A stretch of DNA of 64,000 nucleotides from an uncultured Clostridia bacterium (GCA_946415375.1 CAMKSF010000006.1:17426-81425); one strand, 5' to 3'; shown: positions 17,824 to 27,170, counted from the stretch's first letter. The notes: generated by a model from the letters alone, not told the origin. Numbers and translations are program-made.

Positions 17824-18756
17824 ATGTATAATTTTCGAACAGATTTAGCTGTAGAAAGAGCAAACATATATAAAAAGGCAAATAAACTAGAAGAAATCGA
17901 TGGAATCGAGACAGAAGAAGATGATATTGACGAAAATATTAAAGTATCAAGAGTAAAAATCACAAATGAAAATGGAGAACATGCTATAGGAAAGGTGAAA
18001 GGAATTTACGTAACAATTGATTTGAAAGATTTGAAGAATGTTGATGAAAATGAGATACAAAAGGCATCGGATACTTTATCAAATGAACTTAAAGGAATTA
18101 TTCAAAAACATGTAAGTTTCAAAGATGATATTATGGTTATTGGGCTTGGAAATATATATGTTACACCAGATTCATTAGGACCGAAGGTTATAAATGAAAT
18201 AGATGTTACAAGACATATAATAAAATATTTGCCACAATATATTGATGAAAATGCAAGACCAGTTACTGCAATTTCACCTGGTGTTTTAGGAACAACTGGA
18301 ATTGAAACTTATGAGATTTTAAAAGGAATTGTAGATAATGTAAAACCAAAACTCTTAATAGTCATAGATGCTCTTGCTTCAAGAAACATTGAAAGAATAA
18401 GTAGTACAATACAAATTTCAGACACAGGAATTGTTCCAGGTGCGGGAGTTGGAAATACAAGACAAGAAATTTCCAAAAAAACACTTGGAATACCTGTTAT
18501 AGCGCTTGGAATTCCAACAGTAGTTGAATCTGCAGTCCTTGTTAATGATTGCTTAGATTTGTTAATAGAAAAAATGCAGAATGAAGCTAAGTCAAATGTA
18601 TTTTTAAATCAGTTAAAAGAACAAGATAATTATGAAACAATAAAAGATGTATTAAACCCTCAAAACTACAATATGATTGTCACTCCAAAAGAAATAGATG
18701 ACTTGATTGAAAATATGAAAGATGTTGTTGCAAGAGGAATAAATATGAGCTTATAG
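17824..18756 (+). CDS. gpr: germination protease GPR
   Basis: GPR is the spore-specific aspartic-type endopeptidase that degrades small acid-soluble proteins at germination. The 310-residue protein has the opening MYNFRTDLAVE, MVIGLGNIYVTPDSLGP with a conserved Asp (about residue 116), AISPGVLGTTGIET, LLIVIDALASRN with the second key Asp, and GIVPGAGVGNTR. The pro-segment before RTDLA is very short, as in other clostridial forms. Its ribosome site is buried in a hairpin. The gene is direct evidence for sporulation. Developmental sigma control is expected but I could not assign a SigG-type promoter. Confidence 0.95.
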   Translation: MYNFRTDLAVERANIYKKANKLEEIDGIETEEDDIDENIKVSRVKITNENGEHAIGKVKGIYVTIDLKDLKNVDENEIQKASDTLSNELKGIIQKHVSFKDDIMVIGLGNIYVTPDSLGPKVINEIDVTRHIIKYLPQYIDENARPVTAISPGVLGTTGIETYEILKGIVDNVKPKLLIVIDALASRNIERISSTIQISDTGIVPGAGVGNTRQEISKKTLGIPVIALGIPTVVESAVLVNDCLDLLIEKMQNEAKSNVFLNQLKEQDNYETIKDVLNPQNYNMIVTPKEIDDLIENMKDVVARGINMSL

Positions 18757-18795
18757 TACTTTATTATTAATAGGAATAGTACTATCAATTTTTTT
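18752..18795 (+). terminator. probable terminator at the gpr stop
   Basis: TAGTACT (18754-18760, containing the stop codon) pairs with AGTACTA (18778-18784), followed by TCAATTTTTTT. Confidence 0.55.
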
Positions 18796-18869
18796 ACTAT
18801 ATATCGTTGCAAAAAAAATATATAAATGATATAATTCTTGCAAGAGAAACATAAGAAGGGAAGAATAAT

Positions 18870-21428
18870 ATGGGAAAAATAGTATTATTAGATGAATTAA
18901 CGATAAATCAAATTGCAGCCGGTGAGGTTATAGAAAGACCAGCCTCAGTTGTAAAAGAAATGGTAGAAAACTCTATTGATGCAGGAGCAACAAATATTGT
19001 TGTTGAGATAAAAAATGGAGGTATTTCATATATAAGAGTAATAGATAATGGGAAAGGAATTGCAAGAGATGATGTAGAAATCGCTTTTGAGAGACATGCG
19101 ACAAGCAAAATAAGATCAGCAGCCGACTTACAAGATGTAAAGTCAATGGGGTTTAGAGGTGAAGCATTAGCAAGTATTGCGGCAATTTCTAGTGTAGAGT
19201 TAACTTCAAGGACAGAAGAACAACCAACAGGAGAAAGGGTTTTAGCAGAAGGGGGAGAAGTTAAAAGTGTAGAAGAAGTTGCTTGCAGTGTTGGAACATC
19301 TATAACTGTAAGGAATCTTTTCTATAACACACCAGTTAGATATAAATTTTTAAAGAAAGATTTTACAGAAACTGGATATATTGAAGATGTAATTACAAGA
19401 ATAGCTTTAGTTCATCCTGAAATTGCATTTAAATTAATCAATACTGGAAAAACAACAATTTCAACAAATGGAAATGGAGATATAAGATCTGTAGTTTATA
19501 GCATTTTTGGAAAAGAGATTGCAGAAGAGATTATTCCAATTGAATATGATTATGAATATATAAAGGTTAAAGGTGTAATTGGAAAACCAGCAATAGCAAG
19601 ATCTAATAGAACTAATCAAATGTTTTTTGTAAATGATAGATATATAAAAGACAAAACATTAACAGCTGCTGCTGAACAAGCATATAAAGGAATGATTCCT
19701 ATTGGAAAATTTGCATTCTTAATTCTTAATTTAGAAATGGCACCAAGCAAAGTAGATGTTAATGTTCACCCTGCTAAATTAGAGGTTAGATTTTCTGAAG
19801 AAAACATTGTATTCCAAGCAGTTTTTCACGCAATAAAAAATAATTTATTAAGTGCAGATTTAATATCAGATAGAGAGAAAAACAAAGAGATAAAAGATGC
19901 TTCAAAAGATGCATTTAAAATAGATTATGATAGTATAAACAATGGCGGATTATTTGGGAATAGAAATAAAGAAAATGATACAATTGGAGAAAAACATGAT
20001 GTTACCGATTCTACAATAAAAATAGATAATTCTGAAATAGTTTCAAATTTTGGACAAATGATAGAAGAGCCTAAGATAGAAGAAGATACTGAACCTAAAA
20101 CAGAAATTGAAGAAATGGATGTCTTTGAAAGGTTAAAAAGATTAAGACAACAACTAAAAGAAGATATAATTGCAAATCCTACAATTCAAATGACAGATGA
20201 TTACAAAAAAATAGAACAAAAATATAATGATATTATTACAGCAACAGATGAAATTAAAAAGGAAGAACAAAACATAGAAGCTCATGGAATAGAAGAAGAA
20301 ATTTTACAAGAACAAAATGTAGAAGATAAAGAAAAAATAGAAAATGAGATACAAGGACATAATGAAATAAATAGTGGAGAATATGAAGATGATATAAAAA
20401 ATCAAACTTTAGAAATTCCAATAATTAATGAAGAATTAGGACAAAACAATGATTTTGAACAAGCTGAAAACATTATTATACAAGAAAGTTCAGAAACAAA
20501 TAATAATATTGACACACAGGTAAATACAGAACAAACAGAGAATGTTGATAATTCAAAAGAAATAGAAGCTGAAAATGAAAAAGTTCAAACAGAAGAACAG
20601 CCAAATGAACAAAATAAAGAAAATATACATGATGAACAATTAAAAACACAAGAAGAAAAAGTAGAAGAAGTTAAGGACAAAATTCTTTCTTTTGAAGCAA
20701 TGTATAGAGAAATATTTGGAAAAGAACCTTATGGAGGAAGAATAAAACCAGAAGAGCCAAAGAAAAAAGAAGAGGAAAATAAATATAAAATAACACAAGA
20801 AGAACTAGATGATAATGTTTCTGTATTTGAAAACATGGAACAGTATAAAAAGCCAACATACAAATTTATTGGTATAGCTTTTAAAACATATATAATATTA
20901 GAAATGAATCAAGAATTATATATAATGGATCAACATGCAGCACATGAGAGAATTCTGTATGAAAAAGTTAAGAAAAATTTCTTTAGTGATACAGAAAAAG
21001 AAGCTCAAATGTTATTATTACCAGATGTAATAACACTTACAAATAAAGAGATGGGCATTGCAAAAGATAATATGGATTTATTTGCAAGAGCAGGATTTGT
21101 AGTTGAGGAATTTGGCGATAATACATTAAAAGTTTCAGGAGTTCCAGACATTTGTATAGACATAGATACAAAAGAATTATTTATGGAAACATTAGACGAA
21201 ATAAATACGGTTGCAAGAACAGCAAAACAAGAAAAAGAAGAAAAATTTATTGCAACAGTTGCATGCAAAGCAGCAGTTAAAGCAAATATGGCATTAACAG
21301 AAGAGGAAGTGACTAGTTTGATGAATGAATTATTAAAACTCCCAAATCCTTTCTCTTGTCCACATGGAAGACCAACAGTAATAAAAATGTCAAAATATGA
21401 TATAGAAAGAAAATTTGCAAGAAAATAG
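18870..21428 (+). CDS. mutL: DNA mismatch repair protein MutL
   Basis: MutL couples mismatch recognition by MutS to strand nicking. The 852-residue protein has the GHKL ATPase domain (INQIAAGEVIERPASVVKEMVENSIDAGAT, DNGKGI, GFRGEALASI) and a transducer domain. A very long Glu/Asn/Lys-rich linker follows (about residues 335-610). The C-terminal endonuclease domain has DQHAAHERI near residue 688, ACKAAVKANM, and CPHGRPTVIKM near the end. The linker makes it longer than typical MutL (about 600-650). mutS is not in the window. GAAGGGAAG precedes the ATG. Confidence 0.97.
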   Translation: MGKIVLLDELTINQIAAGEVIERPASVVKEMVENSIDAGATNIVVEIKNGGISYIRVIDNGKGIARDDVEIAFERHATSKIRSAADLQDVKSMGFRGEALASIAAISSVELTSRTEEQPTGERVLAEGGEVKSVEEVACSVGTSITVRNLFYNTPVRYKFLKKDFTETGYIEDVITRIALVHPEIAFKLINTGKTTISTNGNGDIRSVVYSIFGKEIAEEIIPIEYDYEYIKVKGVIGKPAIARSNRTNQMFFVNDRYIKDKTLTAAAEQAYKGMIPIGKFAFLILNLEMAPSKVDVNVHPAKLEVRFSEENIVFQAVFHAIKNNLLSADLISDREKNKEIKDASKDAFKIDYDSINNGGLFGNRNKENDTIGEKHDVTDSTIKIDNSEIVSNFGQMIEEPKIEEDTEPKTEIEEMDVFERLKRLRQQLKEDIIANPTIQMTDDYKKIEQKYNDIITATDEIKKEEQNIEAHGIEEEILQEQNVEDKEKIENEIQGHNEINSGEYEDDIKNQTLEIPIINEELGQNNDFEQAENIIIQESSETNNNIDTQVNTEQTENVDNSKEIEAENEKVQTEEQPNEQNKENIHDEQLKTQEEKVEEVKDKILSFEAMYREIFGKEPYGGRIKPEEPKKKEEENKYKITQEELDDNVSVFENMEQYKKPTYKFIGIAFKTYIILEMNQELYIMDQHAAHERILYEKVKKNFFSDTEKEAQMLLLPDVITLTNKEMGIAKDNMDLFARAGFVVEEFGDNTLKVSGVPDICIDIDTKELFMETLDEINTVARTAKQEKEEKFIATVACKAAVKANMALTEEEVTSLMNELLKLPNPFSCPHGRPTVIKMSKYDIERKFARK

Positions 21429-21446
21429 ATTTAAAGAGGGAATAAA

Positions 21447-21884
21447 ATGTCGCTAATATATTTTATAATCACTGTGCTATTTATAATATATATAGTTTGT
21501 GTATGGAATAGTACAAAAGAGTTTGAAACAGTATTAATGAGAATTTCATTTATCCTTGTAGGTACTCTTTTTATAACGATACTTACACTTATTCTATTTT
21601 GGATATCAAAATTTGGAATATCATATCCAAAGAAAGAGATGGTAGGAGAAGTAAGAAAAATTATACTTTTAAGTTTTATTCCAATTAATGGATTTATTAC
21701 TTTGACCCAAGCTTCAACTATTTTTGCTCAAGCAAAAAGTGGAATGGTTTCAAAAGAAGATATGGAAAAGAAATTAAAAAAACTAGTGATTATTTTCATT
21801 GTTTTAATTGTTTTTGAAGCAGTATATTTCAAGAATATTCAAAATGGTATGATACAGATAATACAAAATAGGGTAGTAAAATAA
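21447..21884 (+). CDS. hypothetical membrane protein with about four membrane segments
   Basis: The 145-residue protein is mostly hydrophobic, with helices near residues 2-20, 28-52, 70-90 and 110-130 and a short basic loop (KSGMVSKEDMEKKLKKL) before the last one. It sits 18 bases after mutL and 12 before miaA, so it is part of that operon. I recognise no family and infer no role beyond a membrane location. Confidence 0.6.
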   Translation: MSLIYFIITVLFIIYIVCVWNSTKEFETVLMRISFILVGTLFITILTLILFWISKFGISYPKKEMVGEVRKIILLSFIPINGFITLTQASTIFAQAKSGMVSKEDMEKKLKKLVIIFIVLIVFEAVYFKNIQNGMIQIIQNRVVK

Positions 21885-21896
21885 AGGAGAATTAAA

Positions 21897-22829
21897 TTGA
21901 AACAAAAAGTAATTGTAATTGTTGGACCAACTGCTTCAGGAAAAACTGCACTTTCAATTGAACTTGCGAAAAAAATAAGTGGAGAGATTGTTTCCTGTGA
22001 TTCAATGCAAATATATAAAGATATGAATATTGGTTCGGCAAAGCCAACTAATGAGGAAATGCAAGGGATAAAGCACTATTTAATAGATGTAGTAAGACCG
22101 GATGAGAGATTCAGTGTTGCAGAGTACAAGAAACAGGCAGAAGCTGCAATTGAAGATATTATTTCTAAAGGTAAGATGCCAATTGTTATAGGTGGGACTG
22201 GATTATATGCAGATAGTTTAATTTATGGAATTGATTATCCTGAAATAATATTTGATGAAGAATACAGAAAAAGCTTAGAAGAAAAAGCGAAGACAGATGA
22301 AGGACTTAAAGAAATATATAACAGGGCAAAAGAAATAGATGAAAAAGCAATTAGTAAAATAAGTGAAAATGATAGAAAAAGGATAATAAGAATTTTAGAA
22401 ATTTATCATCAAACTGGAAAAACAAAAACAGAACTAGAGATTGAATCTAGAAAAAATGAGATAAAATATGATTATAAAGTCTTTGCTATAAATATGGATA
22501 GAAATGTTTTATATGATAGAATAAATAAAAGAGTAGACTTAATGATAGAAAATGGCCTAATCGATGAAGTTAAGTCTTTACTGGAAAAATATAATGAATT
22601 TCCAACAGCGATGCAGGGATTAGGATATAAGGAAGTTGTACAGTTTTTAAATAATGAGTTAACAAAAGATGAAATGATAGAAAAAATAAAACAAGAAACA
22701 AGGAGATTTGCTAAAAGGCAACTTACTTGGTTTAGAAAAAACAAGGAAACAATTTGGCTAGATGGCTTAGTGGATGTGAAAAATAATATAGATATTATTT
22801 TGGAGGAAATAAATTGGGCAAAATTGTAA
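21897..22829 (+). CDS. miaA: tRNA dimethylallyltransferase MiaA
   Basis: MiaA adds a dimethylallyl group to A37 of tRNAs reading UNN codons. The 310-residue protein starts at TTG 21897 (AAAGGAGA upstream). It shows the P-loop GPTASGKTALS, SCDSMQIYKDMNIGSAKP, HYLIDVVRPDE, IVIGGTGLYADSLIYG and the C-terminal RRFAKRQLTWFRKN. mutL-miaA linkage is common in Firmicutes. Its last 16 bases overlap the next gene. Confidence 0.97.
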   Translation: MKQKVIVIVGPTASGKTALSIELAKKISGEIVSCDSMQIYKDMNIGSAKPTNEEMQGIKHYLIDVVRPDERFSVAEYKKQAEAAIEDIISKGKMPIVIGGTGLYADSLIYGIDYPEIIFDEEYRKSLEEKAKTDEGLKEIYNRAKEIDEKAISKISENDRKRIIRILEIYHQTGKTKTELEIESRKNEIKYDYKVFAINMDRNVLYDRINKRVDLMIENGLIDEVKSLLEKYNEFPTAMQGLGYKEVVQFLNNELTKDEMIEKIKQETRRFAKRQLTWFRKNKETIWLDGLVDVKNNIDIILEEINWAKL

Positions 22830-24058
22830 ATTTGAAAGAAACAAGAAAAAAAATTGTGAAAAAGAAATTAATAATGAATATTCTTTTTATTACAGTTTCA
22901 TTATACATACTGTATGCGATTTATCTTATTATAAGAACGCCAACAGATACAGTAACAGTTGAAAATGGAACTTTGACAGCTGAGGAGAGTTCAAACGGAT
23001 TCATAATTAGAGATGAAACAGTAGTAAAAGGAAAAAACTATAAAAATGGAATAAATCAGATTATACTAGAAGGAGAAAAAGCTGCAAAGAAGCAAACTAT
23101 ATTTAGATATTATGGAACAGAAGAAACAAAACTTCAAGTCAAGATTGACGAATTAAATCAAAAAATACAAAAAGCACTAGAAAAAGAAAACACATTTCAA
23201 TCTTCAGATATTAAAAATCTTGATAATCAAATTGATTCAAAGCTTCAAGATTTAAAAAATATTAATGATGTAAAAGATCTTTTTGAATATAAAAAACAGC
23301 TATCAGAAATAATGTTAAAAAAAGCTACAATAGCGGGTGAAAATAGTAAAAGTGGCTCATACATTAAAAGTTTAATGGAAAAAAAGTCAAAATATGAAAA
23401 AAAGCTTATAGAAGGCTCAGAATACATAGTTGCGCCTAAAAGTGGAATAGTATCATATAGAGTTGATGGACTTGAAAATGTATTGAAGACAGATGGATTT
23501 GAAGAGTTAAATGAAAAGAAATTAGATGAACTGGATATAAAAACAGGGCAAATTATATCATCAAGTAATGAAGAAGCTAAAGTAATAAACAATTTTGAGG
23601 TGTATATTGCTACTGTATTAGATTCATTACCTGCAAAACAAGCTGAAGCTGGAAAAAAAGTATTAATTACACTTTCTTCCGGCGAAGAAGTGAATGCAAC
23701 AATTCATTACACAAAAGTTCAAGAAAATGGAAAAGTTCTTATTATTTTTAAAATAAATACATTAACAGATGAATTAAGGTGTTATAGGAAGATTTCATTT
23801 AATATTACATGGTGGAGTGTATCAGGAAAAAAAGTTCCGAATGATTCAATTCTAGAAGATGAAAATCATTCAAAATATGTTTTAAGAAAGAATTCACTTG
23901 GAACATCAAAATGTTATATAAAAATTTTGAAGACTAATGACAAATACTCTATTATAAACTCGTATAGTATTGAAGATTTAGCTACTTTAGGAATTGATGT
24001 AGATACATATAAAGGGATAAATGTTTATGATGTTATAATGCTTTATCCTAAAAAATAA
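22814..24058 (+). CDS. HlyD-like membrane fusion protein of the miaA-sepF region
   Basis: The gene starts at TTG 22814 behind GGAGG, inside the end of miaA. The 414-residue product has a basic N-terminus, one membrane helix (about residues 20-40), a biotinyl-lipoyl-like half (NGTLTAEESSNGFIIRDETV), an alpha-helical coiled coil (about residues 100-200), then a second half (EYIVAPKSGIVSYRVDGLE) and a beta-rich end. This is the order of periplasmic adaptor/HlyD proteins, although the host should have no outer membrane. Such genes sit before sepF in several Clostridia, suggesting an envelope or division-site role. No transporter partner is adjacent. Confidence 0.75.
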   Translation: MGKIVNLKETRKKIVKKKLIMNILFITVSLYILYAIYLIIRTPTDTVTVENGTLTAEESSNGFIIRDETVVKGKNYKNGINQIILEGEKAAKKQTIFRYYGTEETKLQVKIDELNQKIQKALEKENTFQSSDIKNLDNQIDSKLQDLKNINDVKDLFEYKKQLSEIMLKKATIAGENSKSGSYIKSLMEKKSKYEKKLIEGSEYIVAPKSGIVSYRVDGLENVLKTDGFEELNEKKLDELDIKTGQIISSSNEEAKVINNFEVYIATVLDSLPAKQAEAGKKVLITLSSGEEVNATIHYTKVQENGKVLIIFKINTLTDELRCYRKISFNITWWSVSGKKVPNDSILEDENHSKYVLRKNSLGTSKCYIKILKTNDKYSIINSYSIEDLATLGIDVDTYKGINVYDVIMLYPKK

Positions 24059-24112
24059 TGTTACAAATGTATTACAACTATATTATATTTTCGTAACATT
24101 TAGCGAAAACTA

Positions 24113-24141
24113 TTGACAAAAAGAAAAAAATATAAGATACT
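24113..24141 (+). promoter_or_regulatory. promoter of sepF-divIVA
   Basis: TTGACA (24113-24118), 17 bases, GATACT (24136-24141). Confidence 0.6.
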
Positions 24142-24183
24142 AAAAATGATTTATATTTTAAGGTAAAATTTGGGAGGTTAAAA

Positions 24184-24669
24184 ATGGCAAGTGCAATAAT
24201 GAATAAGGTATGGAATTTATTAGGAATGGAACCAGAAACAGATAATTATGGTGATGAGAATGAAGATATATATGATAATGATTACTATGATGAAGAAGAA
24301 CAAGAACCAATGGTAGAGGAAAAAAGAGGCTTTATGAAGAAAAATAAAGTTTCTACTATGCCACAACAATCAATTAGAATGGTAATTTCTCAACCAACTA
24401 CTTTTGAACAATCAGAAGAAATATGTGGATTTTTAAAAGAAAGAAAATCAGTAATAGTAAATTTAGAATATGTAAATAAAGATGTAGCAAGACGTATAGT
24501 AGATTTTATAAGTGGAGGAGTATATAGTTTAGATGCACATATACAAAAGGTATCTAATTCTATATTCTTAATTGCACCTATGAATTATGAAATCACAAAT
24601 GAAATGGCTAGAGAAGAAATAAAAAATAAATTATCTGTTTCTTGGTTGAATAAAAATAATATAGACTAA
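24184..24669 (+). CDS. sepF: cell division protein SepF
   Basis: SepF anchors and bundles FtsZ at the membrane. The 161-residue protein has the N-terminal amphipathic membrane-binding helix (MASAIMNKVWNLLGM), an acidic linker and the C-terminal SepF core (IRMVISQPTTFEQSEEICG, then VNLEYVNKDVARRIVDFISG). GGGAGG precedes the ATG. It is followed 20 bases later by divIVA, the usual division/cell-pole cluster. Confidence 0.95.
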   Translation: MASAIMNKVWNLLGMEPETDNYGDENEDIYDNDYYDEEEQEPMVEEKRGFMKKNKVSTMPQQSIRMVISQPTTFEQSEEICGFLKERKSVIVNLEYVNKDVARRIVDFISGGVYSLDAHIQKVSNSIFLIAPMNYEITNEMAREEIKNKLSVSWLNKNNID

Positions 24670-24689
24670 TATAGTAAGGGGGCTTTAAT

Positions 24690-25142
24690 ATGCTTACACC
24701 ATTAGATATAGAAAATAAAAGATTTTCTAAACAAATGATGAATGGCTATAATGTTGAAGAAGTCGATGACTTTCTTGATGAAATAGGGACAGATTATGCA
24801 AAAAAGAGCAGAGATCTTCAAGAAAAAGATAAAGAGCTAGATGAACTAAAAAAAGAAATAGAAAAATACAAAAGTTTAGAAAGTACTCTTCAAAATACAT
24901 TAGTTATGGCTCAATCAACAGCAGAAGAAGTAAAAAATGTTGCAAAAAAACAAGCTGATCAACTGCTAACAGAAGCAAAATCAACAGCAGAAAGAGAAGC
25001 AATGGATTTAGAACAAAAAATTTCATTCAAAAAAAGAGAGTATGAAAATTTACAAAAACAATTTGATATATACAAAGCGAAAATGGAATCACTTTTAATC
25101 TCTCAGTTAGAATTAATAAAAGAAGTTAACAAAGATAACTAA
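24690..25142 (+). CDS. divIVA: DivIVA-family cell-pole/septum protein
   Basis: DivIVA recognises negatively curved membrane at septa and poles. The 150-residue protein has the conserved N-terminal lipid-binding domain (MLTPLDIENKRFSKQMMNGY, then EEVDDFLDEI) and two long coiled-coil stretches (about residues 40-75 and 85-145). It sits in an operon with sepF and is followed by a terminator. Confidence 0.95.
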   Translation: MLTPLDIENKRFSKQMMNGYNVEEVDDFLDEIGTDYAKKSRDLQEKDKELDELKKEIEKYKSLESTLQNTLVMAQSTAEEVKNVAKKQADQLLTEAKSTAEREAMDLEQKISFKKREYENLQKQFDIYKAKMESLLISQLELIKEVNKDN

Positions 25143-25160
25143 TATAAGAAACAAAAGACA

Positions 25161-25208
25161 AAAGAAAACTATTCTCAAAAAAAGAGAATAGCTTTCTTTG
25201 TTTTTTTG
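25161..25208 (+). terminator. terminator after divIVA
   Basis: CTATTCTC (25169-25176) and GAGAATAG (25184-25191) flank an A loop, with further A/T pairing outside and a final run of T. Confidence 0.85.
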
Positions 25209-25323
25209 TTCAAGAAAAAATAAAATAATTTTACAAAAAAGACATAGTGTATTGATTATGTTACCAAACTGTAACATTTTATTACAGAAGTGTTAAATGT
25301 ATATGACAATTGTGTTAATTCTA

Positions 25324-25351
25324 TTGACAAACATAGAAATTGGTATAAAAT
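25324..25351 (+). promoter_or_regulatory. promoter of rsmD
   Basis: TTGACA (25324-25329), 16 bases, TAAAAT (25346-25351). Upstream, TGTTAC (25259-25264) and GTAACA (25271-25276) form an inverted repeat that may be an operator. Confidence 0.55.
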
Positions 25352-25375
25352 AGAAAATAATTAGAAAGGTAAAAT

Positions 25376-25921
25376 ATGAGAATTATAAGTGGGAGTGCAA
25401 GAGGAACTAAACTATATACACTAGAAGGACTTGAAACAAGGCCAACATTAGATAGAGTAAAAGAATCTATTTTTAATATAATACAAGATAGGATATATGA
25501 ATCAAATGTATTAGACTTGTTTTCAGGAAGTGGAGCAATTGGATTAGAATTCGCAAGCAGAGGAGCCAAAAAAGTTATCTTAAATGATTCTTCAAAAAAA
25601 GCAATTGAAATAATTCAAAAAAATATAGAAAAAACACATTTAGAAAAAATAGTGAAATTATATAATTTAGATTTTAAAAATGCATTATCAAAGGAAAAAG
25701 ACAATAAATTTGATATTATTTATTTAGACCCACCATATAAAACCGAATATATAAAAGACGCAATTGAATTAATACAAAAATTTAAAATTTTAAATGACAA
25801 CGGGATAATAATTGCAGAAACAGATGAACCTGATAGAGTAGAACAACAAATAAAAGGTTTAGATATTAAAGAAATAAACAAAAGAAAATATGGAAGAGCT
25901 AGTTTATTTTTTATTACATAA
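25376..25921 (+). CDS. rsmD: 16S rRNA (guanine966-N2)-methyltransferase RsmD
   Basis: RsmD methylates G966 of 16S rRNA in the small subunit. The 181-residue protein begins MRIISGSARGTKL and has TRPTLDRVKESIFNI, the SAM loop VLDLFSGSGAIGLEFASRGA and the catalytic DPPY. RsmD is usually followed by coaD; here coaD is missing and a coiled-coil protein follows. AAAGGT precedes the ATG. Confidence 0.95.
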   Translation: MRIISGSARGTKLYTLEGLETRPTLDRVKESIFNIIQDRIYESNVLDLFSGSGAIGLEFASRGAKKVILNDSSKKAIEIIQKNIEKTHLEKIVKLYNLDFKNALSKEKDNKFDIIYLDPPYKTEYIKDAIELIQKFKILNDNGIIIAETDEPDRVEQQIKGLDIKEINKRKYGRASLFFIT

Positions 25922-25950
25922 AGCTATTGAGCTTAGAAAGGGAGAAAGTC

Positions 25951-26454
25951 ATGGAGATTTTTACATTATTAGAAACTTTAGAGGACATTTTAGAGAGGGG
26001 AAAATCTGTACCTTTTACAAGTAAAACTATAATTGATAAAGAGGAATTATTAGAAGTAATTAAAGAAATAAGATTAAAATTACCTGATGAATTAAAACAG
26101 GCAAAATGGATAAAAGAGGAAAGACAAAGAATACTACTTGAAGCTCAAAAAGAAGCAGATGAAGTTGTAAAAGAGGCAGAAAATAGAATCATCTCTATGA
26201 TTGATGAACATGAGATAACAAGAAAAGCTTATGAACAAAAGAATGAAATAATAGAAACTGCAAACGAGATGTCAAGAGAGATTACAAATGGAACTAAAGA
26301 ATATGCGGATGGATTATTAAATAATACTGAAAAAGTATTATCTGATACATTAGCTAACTTAGAAAAGAATTTATCAGAAGCAATGAATTTGATGCAAATT
26401 TCTTTAGAGGACACAATAAAAACTGTACAAAACAGTAGAAGAGAATTAAAATAA
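25951..26454 (+). CDS. coiled-coil protein resembling ATPase subunit H/B-type stalks
   Basis: I start this gene at ATG 25951 (AAAGGGAGA upstream), giving 167 residues; a longer in-frame version would overlap the ribosome site. The protein begins MEIFTLLETLEDILERG. It then has a long charged helix (WIKEERQRILLEAQKEADEV) followed by more heptad-rich helix to the end. Clostridial genes in this position are often labelled vacuolar-type ATPase subunit H-like because of the helix, but no ATP synthase gene is near. Function is unknown. Confidence 0.65.
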   Translation: MEIFTLLETLEDILERGKSVPFTSKTIIDKEELLEVIKEIRLKLPDELKQAKWIKEERQRILLEAQKEADEVVKEAENRIISMIDEHEITRKAYEQKNEIIETANEMSREITNGTKEYADGLLNNTEKVLSDTLANLEKNLSEAMNLMQISLEDTIKTVQNSRRELK

Positions 26455-26478
26455 ATCAATTAGAATGGAGCAAAAAAT

Positions 26479-26865
26479 ATGACAGATTTAAAAAAAGACA
26501 TAAAAATTGTATTGCTTGTAGTTGGTGGATATATTTTAACAAATTTTCTAATATTTGTTGGATTTAATGCGAACTATAAAGCTATAGAATTAAAGTCAGA
26601 ATTGCCAAGTGTAATAAAAATAGAAAAAGCAGAAGCAACAAAAGTACAAGGCAGAGTGTATGGCAAAATTTCTAATACTGAAGAAAATGATTTAAATGGG
26701 AAATACATAAAGGTAGTAGTATTTAATGATAAAAACGAAAATATTGCAACCGAATATTTGAAAATTGAAAATTTAGAGAAACACGAAGAAAAACTTTTTA
26801 GAGCTACTTTTAATGCAGAAAAAGCAAAAAGTTATACAATAGATATTGTAGAAACAAATGAATAA
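26479..26865 (+). CDS. small membrane-anchored protein with FxLYD-like outer domain
   Basis: The 128-residue protein has an N-terminal membrane helix (about residues 9-29) and an outer beta-rich domain (GRVYGKISNTEENDLNGKYIKVVVFNDKNENI split over two strands, then a LEKHEEKLFRATF strand). The pattern resembles FxLYD-type immunoglobulin-like domains of surface proteins. It follows the coiled-coil gene by 24 bases and ends at a strong terminator. Function is unknown. Confidence 0.6.
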   Translation: MTDLKKDIKIVLLVVGGYILTNFLIFVGFNANYKAIELKSELPSVIKIEKAEATKVQGRVYGKISNTEENDLNGKYIKVVVFNDKNENIATEYLKIENLEKHEEKLFRATFNAEKAKSYTIDIVETNE

Positions 26866-26868
26866 AAT

Positions 26869-26917
26869 AAACTGAGATATTTACAATTTAGGAATTGTTT
26901 AATATCTCAGTTTTTTT
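26869..26917. terminator. strong bidirectional terminator
   Basis: AAACTGAGATATT (26869-26881) and AATATCTCAGTTT (26901-26913) pair perfectly. An inner ACAATT/AATTGT pair extends the stem. T runs follow on both strands, so it also ends the minus-strand Asn-rich gene. Confidence 0.92.
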
Positions 26918-26942
26918 ATTGAAAAAATTTAGTTTTATTTAA

Positions 26943-27041
26943 TTAATTGTTTTCGTTATTTTGCTTGTTTTGATTATTTCTGTTGTTGTTATTATTTTTA
27001 TTATTGTTTTTACTATTTCTATTATTATTTTTTTCTGACAT
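26943..27041 (-). CDS. Asn-rich 32-residue peptide
   Basis: On the minus strand a TGGAGGTG site precedes an ATG that opens MSEKNNNRNSKNNNKNNNNN and ends NQNKQNNENN. About 60 percent of the residues are Asn, with Lys, Arg, Glu and Ser. Its stop lies close to a bidirectional terminator, so it is a plausible single-gene unit. Short Asn-rich peptides of this look occur in sporulating Clostridia, but the role here is unknown. The low complexity means a fortuitous ORF cannot be ruled out; the ribosome site argues against it. Confidence 0.5.
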   Translation of the reverse strand: MSEKNNNRNSKNNNKNNNNNRNNQNKQNNENN

Positions 27042-27170
27042 ATTAAACACCTCCATAAAATTAGGATAATATTATTATTTCAAAAAATAAAAGAAATATA
27101 CATTAAATTAATGAATAACTTTTTAAAAATAGAGAATAATATTAAGTAGAAAGATAAAAAGGATGTAAAC

